Shown here: positions 16,239-23,365 of the stretch, one piece after another
How the letters are laid out: each line of letters starts with the position of its first letter
Position numbering within the stretch: position 1 is the first letter of the stretch
Source of the DNA: Acidimicrobiaceae bacterium
GTDB lineage: Bacteria > Actinomycetota > Acidimicrobiia > Acidimicrobiales > RAAP-2
Assembly: GCA_003160635.1 (NCBI GenBank)
Contig: PMLV01000242.1
Span: forward strand, 1-40,020
Direction of reading: 5' to 3'
DNA length: 40,020 nucleotides
Translations under genes and position numbers: made by a program
Notes under the pieces: model-generated
Databases searched by the model: none
Seen by the model: the letters and a program-made list of their open reading frames with translations, nothing else
What the model was told of the DNA's origin: nothing

Positions 16239-17396
16239 TCACCCGTCCACCGCGTCGCCGATCACGTGGCGGGCGATGATCACCTGTTGGATCTGACTCG
16301 TCCCCTCGTAGATCCGAAAGAGCCGGGCGTCACGGAAGAACCGCTCGACGGCGACCCCCCGCATGTAGCCGGCGCCCCCGTGGATCTGCACGGCGCGGTC
16401 CGCCACGCGCCCCACCATTTCGCTGCAGAAGTACATGGCGGTGGATGGCCCCACCTTGCGGTCGGAGCCGTCGTCGAACGCACGGGCAGAGGCCAGGACC
16501 AGGCTGCGCCCGGCCTGGAACTCCGTCACAGAGTCGGCGATGAGGCCCTGAATGAGCTGAAAGCCGGCTATCGGCCGTCCGGACTGCTTGCGTGTACGGG
16601 CGTACTCCACCGACTCGTCGACCAGCCGCTCGGCCATGCCGACGCACAGGGCGGCAATGTGAATTCGTCCGTGGGCCAGACACCGCATCGCCGTGGCCCA
16701 TCCGGTGTTCTGCCCTGCCTCCTCGCCCACCAGGGCAGAGGCAGGGACCCGCACATCGTCAAGGTTGACGTCGGCCGTCCACGCCCCGAATTGGCCCATC
16801 TTGTGGTCGCGCTGTCCCACGGAGAGCCCGGGGGTTCCCCGCGGGACCAGGAAGGTCGAAATACCCCGGGACGCCCGGGCGACCGGATCGGTCCGGGCGA
16901 ACACCATGAAGACATCGGCCAGCGGCGCGTTGGTGATGTAGCGCTTCGCCCCGTTGATGACCCACTCGTTCCCATCAGGGACCGCCCTGGTCGTCATGCC
17001 TGACGGATCCGAACCTGCGTCAGCCTCGGTGAGGGCAAAGGAGGCAACGGCGTCGCCCGAGGCGAGTCTGGGCAACCACTCCTCCTTCTGGCCCGACGTG
17101 CCCCCCTCCATCAGTACATGCCCCGCAATACCGTTGTTGGTGCCGAACATCGACCGGAGCGCCGGCGTGGTGTAACCGAGCTCGATCACAATCCGGCTCT
17201 CCGCTTCCATCGACAGCCCCAACCCACCGTAGGCTTCGGGCAGGGCAAAGCCGAAGAGACCCATTCTCTTGGCGGCCTCTCGGATTTCGGTGGGGACCTC
17301 GTCGCGTTCGTCGATGTCGTTCTCCACTGGGACCACAGTGGTGCGTACGAAATCCCTCACCACAGAGCGGATCCCCTCGAAATCCTCGCTATCCAC
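16239..17396 (-). CDS. Acyl-CoA dehydrogenase
   Basis: A 385-residue FAD enzyme introducing the alpha,beta double bond in an acyl-CoA. Clear family segments: ALTEADAGSDPSGM (FAD/substrate site), WVINGAKRYITNAPLADVFM, GRIHIAALCVGMAERLVDES, QIHGGAGYM, and FRIYEGTSQIQQVIIARH, where the glutamate of YEGT is the catalytic base. I start at the GTG at 17396 (VDSEDFEGIRS) because AGAGGAG precedes it and upstream residues lack similarity. Convergent with the thiolase and divergent from the amidohydrolase. Supplies the first oxidation of the beta-oxidation-like module; the hydratase is not in this window. Confidence 0.94.
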   Translation of the reverse strand: MDSEDFEGIRSVVRDFVRTTVVPVENDIDERDEVPTEIREAAKRMGLFGFALPEAYGGLGLSMEAESRIVIELGYTTPALRSMFGTNNGIAGHVLMEGGTSGQKEEWLPRLASGDAVASFALTEADAGSDPSGMTTRAVPDGNEWVINGAKRYITNAPLADVFMVFARTDPVARASRGISTFLVPRGTPGLSVGQRDHKMGQFGAWTADVNLDDVRVPASALVGEEAGQNTGWATAMRCLAHGRIHIAALCVGMAERLVDESVEYARTRKQSGRPIAGFQLIQGLIADSVTEFQAGRSLVLASARAFDDGSDRKVGPSTAMYFCSEMVGRVADRAVQIHGGAGYMRGVAVERFFRDARLFRIYEGTSQIQQVIIARHVIGDAVDG

Positions 17397-17779
17397 GCGC
17401 TTTCTCCTCTTCTGCGGGCGTGTGCTTACCTGGCCGACGGAGATCAAGTGTGCGTCATAGCGGTCTCGAGCAAGACCTCACTACCGATCCGAGCCAGCCC
17501 CCAACGACGCGGGACATCACGCAGTCTATGTTGACCTCGACAATGACGTCAATAACTGATAACGTTGACTTCGCTTAGTCAGCGATTCGATGGATATCTG
17601 ATCTGCCCGATTCCGCATCGCACTTGTCGTCGAGCGCCGGTGGAAGCATTTCCTTCTGGCGAGTGCAGCGCGGACGGACGCCAACAAATAATCCCTGTCG
17701 ACGCCCGCAACGAGCAGTTGATAATGCCATGTGAGAGAAGTCGAATCATGTATGCCATCTACGAATCAGAGGGGAACCA
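17397..17779. promoter_or_regulatory. Divergent control region, acyl-CoA dehydrogenase / amidohydrolase
   Basis: No gene. For the minus-strand acyl-CoA dehydrogenase, TTGACG (17547-17552), an 18-base spacer and TAGACT (17523-17528) form a plausible promoter. TTGAC, GTCAA and TTGAC occur at 17531, 17548 and 17565, evenly 17 bases apart in alternating orientation, and could be regulator half-sites. AGAGGGG near 17770 is the amidohydrolase ribosome binding site. Confidence 0.5.
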
Positions 17780-18970
17780 ATGAACCACCGCCTCGACTAC
17801 CCGGTCTTCGACGCCGACAACCACATGTACGAGCAGAAGGATGCCTTCACGCGCCACCTGCCCGACGAGTACAAGCACGTCATCCGGTACGTGCAGGTCG
17901 ACGGTCGCGACAAGCTCGCCATCAAGGGCCAGATCTCGGAGTACATCCCCAACCCGACGTTCGCCAAGGTGGCAGCTCCGGGGGCCCAGGCCGAGTACTT
18001 CAAGAACGGGAACCCTGAGGGAAAGAGCCGCCGAGAGATGCTCGGCAAGCCAATCGTGTCGCCCGATGCCTTCTTCCGGCCTGAGCCTCGACTCCAGATG
18101 ATGGATGAGCAGGGAGTTGATCGCGCCATCATGTGGCCCACTCTGGCCAGCGTGCTCGAGGAGCGTCTCGCCAACGATCCCGAGGCAACTCATGCCGTCA
18201 TCCACTCCTTCAACCAGTGGATGTACGAGGAGTGGACCTTCGACTACGAGGGTCGCATCTTCGCCACGCCGGTGGTCACGCTCCCCATCGTCGATGAGGC
18301 CATCCGTGAGCTCGATTGGATCGCTGAGCGCGGCGCGAAAGTCATTCTGATTCGTCCCGCTCCGGTGCCGAGCCTGCGCGGTTTCCGCTCCTTCGCCCTG
18401 CCCGAGTTCGATCCGTTCTGGAAGAAGGTCCAAGAGTACGACATCACCGTCGGGATGCACGCCTCCGATGACGGCATGACCCGCTACTACAACCAGTGGG
18501 AGGGCCACTTCGACGAGATGCTCCCCTTCGCCGGAGGATCCCTCTTCCAGGCCGTGCAGCACTCCATGAGCCGTGGGATCTTCGACGCGATGTGCTCGGC
18601 GGTCACCCACGGGATGCTGTCGCGCTTTCCCCGCTTGCGGATCCTCCCTGTCGAGAACGGCTCAAGTTGGGTGCTCCCGCTTATCAACGCGTTAGGTGAG
18701 ACTTACGCGAAGAATCCGACGGCCTTCCCCGAGGACCCCGTCGCGGTCCTGCGTCGAAACGTCTGGATCCACCCCTTCTTCGAAGAAGACCCGGTTGGCC
18801 TCATCAAGGCCATCGGCACCGACCGAGTGGTTTTCGGCTCAGACTTCCCGCACCCGGAGGGCCTCGCCGACCCGGTCTCTTATGCCTCGGAGCTCGATGG
18901 AACCTTCTCAGACGAAGAGGTTCGCAAGATCATGGGCGGCAACTTGGCTGAGGCGCTCAAGGTCGCCTGA
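17780..18970 (+). CDS. Amidohydrolase-family (Amidohydro_2) TIM-barrel hydrolase/decarboxylase
   Basis: A 396-residue metal-dependent hydrolase-like protein. The N terminus has the metal-site motif FDADNHMYE (Asp11, Asp13, His15), the middle has TVGMHASDD with a metal-ligand histidine, and the C terminus has VVFGSDFPHPEG with the conserved aspartate. Such proteins are frequent in mycobacterial and actinobacterial catabolic loci, often beside flavin monooxygenases and acyl-CoA enzymes, and include decarboxylases as well as hydrolases. AGAGGGG precedes the ATG. Convergent with the monooxygenase. The reaction cannot be set from sequence alone. Confidence 0.88.
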   Translation: MNHRLDYPVFDADNHMYEQKDAFTRHLPDEYKHVIRYVQVDGRDKLAIKGQISEYIPNPTFAKVAAPGAQAEYFKNGNPEGKSRREMLGKPIVSPDAFFRPEPRLQMMDEQGVDRAIMWPTLASVLEERLANDPEATHAVIHSFNQWMYEEWTFDYEGRIFATPVVTLPIVDEAIRELDWIAERGAKVILIRPAPVPSLRGFRSFALPEFDPFWKKVQEYDITVGMHASDDGMTRYYNQWEGHFDEMLPFAGGSLFQAVQHSMSRGIFDAMCSAVTHGMLSRFPRLRILPVENGSSWVLPLINALGETYAKNPTAFPEDPVAVLRRNVWIHPFFEEDPVGLIKAIGTDRVVFGSDFPHPEGLADPVSYASELDGTFSDEEVRKIMGGNLAEALKVA

Positions 18971-19060
18971 GTTCGGCATACCGAGCCCTCGACCCGATCG
19001 GGCTGTGCTCTCTTCGAGCAACTCGGTCATTTCAATGTCCGACAACTCAGGTTCGACGGT

Positions 19061-20872
19061 CTATTGCTCGAGCTCCAGTCCGACCAAACCGTGGTCGCGC
19101 CATTCGTCCAGGATCTGGCGGAAGCCGAAGAAATCCCCGATGCCACCGCCGTAGCTCCCACTGAGGGGGCTGACGGCGCTCACGTTGCCTTCATTGTTGA
19201 TCCGCGACGGCGTGCAGGCCCCCATGATCGCACTGCCATCGACGTAGGAACTGAGGATTATCTCCTTCCATTCCGTCTCGGCCTCGCCGGAAACATCGAA
19301 CACCTTGATCTTGCTCTCCTCGAGTAGCTTGACCGTCGCACCGACGTGCTCGGCGCCCTCCACGGTAATGAGCGTGTGATTGACGGTGACCACGGCCTGC
19401 TGCCCGGGGCAGGGCATGATGAACAGGTTCGGGAACCCCCTGGTCATCATGCCGTGGAGCGTGGAGGCGCCCGACTCCCACTTGTCGGCGAGGCGGACCC
19501 CGCCGCGGCCGATGATTTCGTGCCCAGCCCGTCGGGGAAAGGGCGTTGCCTCCGCCTCGAATCCGGTGGCATAGATGAGGCAGTCAAATTCGAACTCGCG
19601 CCCATCGCTGAGGATCAGTCCACGCTCGGTCACCCGCTCGACGCCTCCCGGGCAGTCGATCAGGGTGACGTTCGGCCGGTTGAACGTCGGCAGGTACTCG
19701 TCGTGGAAGCACGGGCGCTTGCACAGGTAACGGTAGTACGGCTTCAAGATCTCGGCGGCCTGTGCGTCTTTGACGATCTCGTCGATCCGAGCCCGATGCT
19801 CCTCCATGATCGCGAAGTCTTCTTCCTCCGCCCGTCGCATGATCTCTGCAGGTGTCATACCCGGTTCCATGCTGGGGTGGTGAACTTTGGCAAAGTGATG
19901 GGTCCAGCCGTCATCGACCAGGTCGACGTCGACCGGCATCGCAGCCATGACTTGCTGGAAGTTGTACATACGCTGGCGGTGCCAGCCCGGACCCAGGTCC
20001 TTGGCGAAGTCCTCGCTCGTCGGATGGTTGCCCCGCACGCCGATGGCCGAGGGTGTCCGCTGGAACACATAGAGGTGCTTGGAGGACTCGGCCAGGGCCG
20101 GGATGCACTGGATAGCGCTGGCCCCGGTGCCCATGATGGCGACCACCTTGTCCGCCAGCTTGCTCAGCTGTGGATCCTCCTGGCTGCCCCCGGTGTAGTC
20201 GTAGTCCCAGCGCCCTGTGTGGAACGACTTGCCCTTGAACAGCTCCATGCCCGGGATGGCCGGCAGCTTCATCAAGTTGAGGATCCCGACCGCCATGACG
20301 ACATAACGCGCCCTGATCTCGTCCCCGCGGTCGGTGCGGATGACCCACCGGGAGATTCCCTCGTCCCACGTAGTCGTCTTGACGCCGGTGTGGAACAGTG
20401 CGTCTTCGTAGAGGTCAAACTTGCGCGCCAGCCCTTCCACATGCCCGCGGATCTCGTCGCCGAATGCATAGCGGTTCTTAGGGATGTAGTTCAGTTCCTC
20501 GAGCATCGGCATGTAGCTGTAGGACTCCACGTCGCACATCACGCCGGGATAGCGGTTCCAGTACCACGTCCCACCGACCCCGCCCGCCTGGTCGATGAGC
20601 CTTATCCTCTTCAATCCAGCCTTGCGCAGCTCGACGGCGGCCGCGACGCCCGCTATACCGGCCCCGATGATCGCCACATCGACCTCATCGGACAAAGCGT
20701 CGCGTTGGACATAGGCAGTAAACGGGTCCTCGCGATACTTGGCAAAGACGTCGTCGCCGGTCAGATCCCTGATAGCGGCCCGGCCCGGGATCAAGCGCTT
20801 GTCCCGCTCTTCCAGGTATTTGGCGTGAACGGCGTCCGGATCGAAGTGTGCCGACTTGTCTGAAGGCTGCAT
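19061..20872 (-). CDS. Flavin-containing (Baeyer-Villiger-type) monooxygenase
   Basis: A 603-residue class B flavoprotein. FAD-binding GAGIAG (70-75) is followed by GGVGGTWYWNRYPGVMCDV, typical of Baeyer-Villiger enzymes; then FKGKSFHTGRWDYD fits the family fingerprint F-x-G-x-x-x-H-x-x-x-W-D, then the NADPH Rossmann motif MGTGASAIQ, and ATGFEAEATPF late in the chain. The reaction would insert oxygen next to a carbonyl, giving an ester or lactone. The N-terminal extension of about 60 residues is seen in the large BVMO subgroup acting on cyclic or steroid ketones. ATG 20872 was chosen; no strong ribosome binding site is visible and a TTG at 20896 is possible. Confidence 0.92.
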   Translation of the reverse strand: MQPSDKSAHFDPDAVHAKYLEERDKRLIPGRAAIRDLTGDDVFAKYREDPFTAYVQRDALSDEVDVAIIGAGIAGVAAAVELRKAGLKRIRLIDQAGGVGGTWYWNRYPGVMCDVESYSYMPMLEELNYIPKNRYAFGDEIRGHVEGLARKFDLYEDALFHTGVKTTTWDEGISRWVIRTDRGDEIRARYVVMAVGILNLMKLPAIPGMELFKGKSFHTGRWDYDYTGGSQEDPQLSKLADKVVAIMGTGASAIQCIPALAESSKHLYVFQRTPSAIGVRGNHPTSEDFAKDLGPGWHRQRMYNFQQVMAAMPVDVDLVDDGWTHHFAKVHHPSMEPGMTPAEIMRRAEEEDFAIMEEHRARIDEIVKDAQAAEILKPYYRYLCKRPCFHDEYLPTFNRPNVTLIDCPGGVERVTERGLILSDGREFEFDCLIYATGFEAEATPFPRRAGHEIIGRGGVRLADKWESGASTLHGMMTRGFPNLFIMPCPGQQAVVTVNHTLITVEGAEHVGATVKLLEESKIKVFDVSGEAETEWKEIILSSYVDGSAIMGACTPSRINNEGNVSAVSPLSGSYGGGIGDFFGFRQILDEWRDHGLVGLELEQ

Positions 20873-21068
20873 GAGAAAAATCGTAACACTGGGCAAGACC
20901 GCTCATAAGCGTTGCTCCATGCGGGTTCCCGTGGTGAGACGGTGGGCCTGCAGCGGAAATCGGCGAAAGAGAGGAACGGACGGAATTAGTCGCCGGATCC
21001 GGCGATGGGCGTTGTGGATTTCATGAGAGAACCAAGAATCCCATCACCGTTTTGCCAACCGACCTCAA

Positions 21069-21917
21069 TCACATGTCCTTCTTCCAGTCGAGGGCTCGCT
21101 CGCTCGAGCGGACCATGCTGTCCTGCGAGAAGGTGGACACCAGGACACCGTCCCCAGAGAACACGGCGCCCTTTCCGAACACGCGCCCATGGCCGGCGTA
21201 GGTTCCTTCGTGAGCGAAGAGCAGCCACTCGGCGACGTCGGCGTGCTCGTGGAAATGGACGGTGTGGGAGATCACGCCCGTAGAGATTGATCGGTGTGCT
21301 TCCCCGAAGTTGACGGCATCGGGGTGCGGCCGCATCGCCGCACCGATACAAAAGCCGGGAGTTGACCATGCGATGATTGCCTGGTTCGCTGCTACGGAGT
21401 CAATCGACTCGGCCGTACGGAACCAGAAGTAGATGACCGGTGAGCCGTCCGTGGTTACGGCTCCCTGGTCGTCTACGACTCGTACCTCTGATTCTGGGAA
21501 GACGGTACCAAAGTGCTTGGGAGTGCAGAGGTCGGGAGCGGGGACGTCAGGCATGGCAGGAGAATGCTGCATCAGGTCGGGCTCAATGGCGTTGAGTAGG
21601 GCAAGACCGCGTGACAGCAGTACGTCGGATTGGAAAGCTGTAACTGTGTGACTGGCCCATGCTCTTCCGGCATGCATCGGCTCTAACGCCAACTCGACGT
21701 TTCCGGCGCTGTACTTGCCGGCCCGGGCAAATACCGCGTGGAGGGACTTGACCTCCTTCTCACCCTCGACGACGTCACTACACGCCATGATCATCTGGCC
21801 GAGAATCTGACCGCTGAAGACGATATCCCGGCCTTCTGGGTCGTTCTCCGGATTGGGCCCAGCCCATCTTCCCGATCCCAGCCCCTTGACCTGCAATACG
21901 CTCGGAAGCTCCTTCAT
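21069..21917 (-). CDS. Acyl-CoA thioesterase, TesB-like (double hotdog)
   Basis: A 282-residue protein with the acyl-CoA thioesterase II layout: RDIVFSGQILGQMIMACSDV and VKSLHAVFARAGKYS in the first hotdog, NVELALEPMHAGRAWASHTV, and SISTGVISHTVHFHEHADVA with WLLFAHEGTYAGHGRVFGKG in the second. It would release free acids from acyl-CoA. GGGGAG precedes the ATG. Lies upstream of the monooxygenase on the same strand with a 196-base gap, so co-transcription is possible but not assured. The family also contains domain proteins without proven activity. Confidence 0.9.
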   Translation of the reverse strand: MKELPSVLQVKGLGSGRWAGPNPENDPEGRDIVFSGQILGQMIMACSDVVEGEKEVKSLHAVFARAGKYSAGNVELALEPMHAGRAWASHTVTAFQSDVLLSRGLALLNAIEPDLMQHSPAMPDVPAPDLCTPKHFGTVFPESEVRVVDDQGAVTTDGSPVIYFWFRTAESIDSVAANQAIIAWSTPGFCIGAAMRPHPDAVNFGEAHRSISTGVISHTVHFHEHADVAEWLLFAHEGTYAGHGRVFGKGAVFSGDGVLVSTFSQDSMVRSSERALDWKKDM

Positions 21918-21953
21918 CCTTATCTCCCCTTCATTCCGGTGTGGGTTCTGCGG

Positions 21954-22211
21954 TCAATCAGCAGACATGGCGGTCGATTCATCCGCGGCCATCGACGATG
22001 GCGCTTCGGTCATGTTCGTCGATTCGCTACGAGGGATGACCCAGACGGTCTCCGGTGTCGGGCCCTTGCCGTCCGCGATCTGACCCTTGGTGTAGCCACG
22101 GTAGGCATATCGCTCACCCCGTGCGAAGGAAGCCGGTCCGCGCCATGAGGCCAAGCCGGTCTCGGTCAGCAGCACCTCCAACACTGTGTTGGATTCCGAC
22201 GACCGAGTCAC
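21954..22211 (-). CDS. Small hypothetical protein
   Basis: Eighty-five codons from a GTG start, 36 bases before the thioesterase on the same strand. The central part ASWRGPASFARGERYAYRGY is vaguely like the start of SWIM-type or repeat proteins, but I do not recognise a family. The C-terminal third is rich in Ser, Thr and Ala. It may be a fragment of a longer gene. Confidence 0.35.
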   Translation of the reverse strand: MTRSSESNTVLEVLLTETGLASWRGPASFARGERYAYRGYTKGQIADGKGPTPETVWVIPRSESTNMTEAPSSMAADESTAMSAD

Positions 22212-22270
22212 GATTCACTTCTACCAGACAGACGGCTGCCAGAGTTGAGAGTGAGCACTCCTTGCCGCCC

Positions 22271-22777
22271 TCAGACCTGTCCCTGGCCAGGGACATCAGC
22301 CAGCCGAAGAATGAGGTGGAGGGGGTCAGTGGGCGACAGTTCGAAGTCGAAATGGAGGTAGAAGCTGCGAGGGTCTCCGTCCTGTGCGTGAACCAGAAGG
22401 AACGCGATGCCGATGATCCGGGCTGCGGCCAGGGTCGTCTCTATGGCGGACTGAAGCAGAGCCGACCCAAGCCCACTGCGTCGGTGCTTCTCGTCCACAG
22501 CCATTCTCGCCAGGATGACGGCGGGCATGGGGTCGGGCAAGTTGCGGCGCGTTCGACTCCTTACGTTGCTGTGGGCCACCGCTGCGGTGGCAAGCGCGTC
22601 ATACCCGATGACTCGGCCGTCTTCGACGACGACGTGTGTCTTCGTGCCGCCGGACAACTGATTTGCCATGGCCCACTTCCGGAGCCAGTCGTCGAGCTCT
22701 GGCCTGCCGCATGAGAACTCAGAAACAGAGTGATCCGGGTTGAGGGGCTCCGGTCTGGGCCAAGTCCGGGCGGGCAT
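22271..22777 (-). CDS. GNAT-family toxin (TacT-like) of a toxin-antitoxin pair
   Basis: A 168-residue acetyltransferase of the type that acetylates aminoacyl-tRNA. The N terminus FSCGRPELDDWLRKWAMANQ (21-40) is typical of TacT/AtaT toxins. Acetyl-CoA motif RRSGLG (99-104) and the SFYLHFDFEL segment with Tyr140, the position of the catalytic tyrosine in TacT proteins, are intact. It starts directly after the antitoxin stop. The function is known for the family and inferred here. An 82-base relic of a second copy's 3' end lies at 4264-4345. Confidence 0.9.
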   Translation of the reverse strand: MPARTWPRPEPLNPDHSVSEFSCGRPELDDWLRKWAMANQLSGGTKTHVVVEDGRVIGYDALATAAVAHSNVRSRTRRNLPDPMPAVILARMAVDEKHRRSGLGSALLQSAIETTLAAARIIGIAFLLVHAQDGDPRSFYLHFDFELSPTDPLHLILRLADVPGQGQV

Positions 22778-23049
22778 CTAGTCTCGCCAGGGAGCTGGCT
22801 GAGCCAGCAGCTTTGCAAGTCTCGGCTTGTAGACGGGCGGCCGCCCCAAGAGAGCAGTGAACTCCACCCACGCGGCATCGTCGATCGTGAAGTACCGACG
22901 GTCCGCCAGGTCCTCCTTGGCGGCACTGACCGCATGGCGGACCACGTAGTCCGTAATCGTCTCATGCTGCGACGCGGCGGCAGACTCGATCACCTCGCGC
23001 TGTTGGGGGTGACTCGGAGCTGGAGCCTGTCCGATCGGATTTCGCTCAT
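22778..23049 (-). pseudogene. DUF1778 / TacA-like antitoxin, frameshifted after 15 codons
   Basis: ATG 23049 begins MSEIRSDRLQLRVTP, the ribbon-helix-helix start of TacA antitoxins, but the frame then stops at NSAR. The next frame continues correctly as QQREVIESAAASQHETITDY through YFTIDDAAWVEFTALLGRPP to the stop adjoining the toxin. One extra base in the G-run at 23005-23009 (a C-run on the coding strand) restores a standard 90-residue antitoxin. If real, the cell would carry an intact toxin without its antitoxin, which is hard to tolerate. A homopolymer error, or an inactive toxin, is more likely. Confidence 0.85.
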
Positions 23050-23365
23050 GGCACAACTGTGCTCCAATTGGCAGTACACCACAGAGCCGGCCCGAGTGTG
23101 TTCGCACCGGACTCGGGTTGAAACCCGATCCGCCCAACCGATACACCCAGTTGATGGCAACGCCACACGCTGAACTGGCGGCACGGTTCGAGCAGGCGTG
23201 TTACCCAAGGGTTTATCCTTCGGCTCCGATGAACCCATCCGGATTTCGCCAATGTCGCCCGACCGGGCCTACAGCGGCAATTACCAATACGTTTTTCATC
23301 GGATAGATTCCCGAATTGGCCGTTCCGCTGAGCGGTTCGACTGCCCGCCGAGGTCGGGGTCAATC
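23050..23365. other. Divergent intergenic region, antitoxin / Ig-repeat protein
   Basis: About 316 bases with no supported gene. It holds the two palindromes near the antitoxin and, at the right edge, GAGGTCGGGG before the ATG at 23366. I do not see a clear promoter for the Ig-repeat gene. Confidence 0.35.
23051..23062. promoter_or_regulatory. Palindrome abutting the antitoxin start (candidate operator)
   Basis: GCACA-AC-TGTGC is a perfect 12-base palindrome one base before the antitoxin ATG. A second palindrome, TCGGGTT-GA-AACCCGA, lies at 23113-23128. Ribbon-helix-helix antitoxins repress their operons by binding such sites. No footprint evidence. Confidence 0.45.

Noticed and set aside
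17759-18610. Minus-strand 283-residue reading frame
   Set aside because: Antisense shadow of the amidohydrolase gene.
18980-19060. Bidirectional terminator between the amidohydrolase and monooxygenase genes
   Set aside because: CCCGATCGGG is a short palindrome without a stable longer stem or U-tract, so there is not enough to call a terminator.
19346-20863. Plus-strand 505-residue reading frame
   Set aside because: A long frame produced by the codon bias of the monooxygenase gene on the other strand; the translation is His/Asp/Val-rich without domains.
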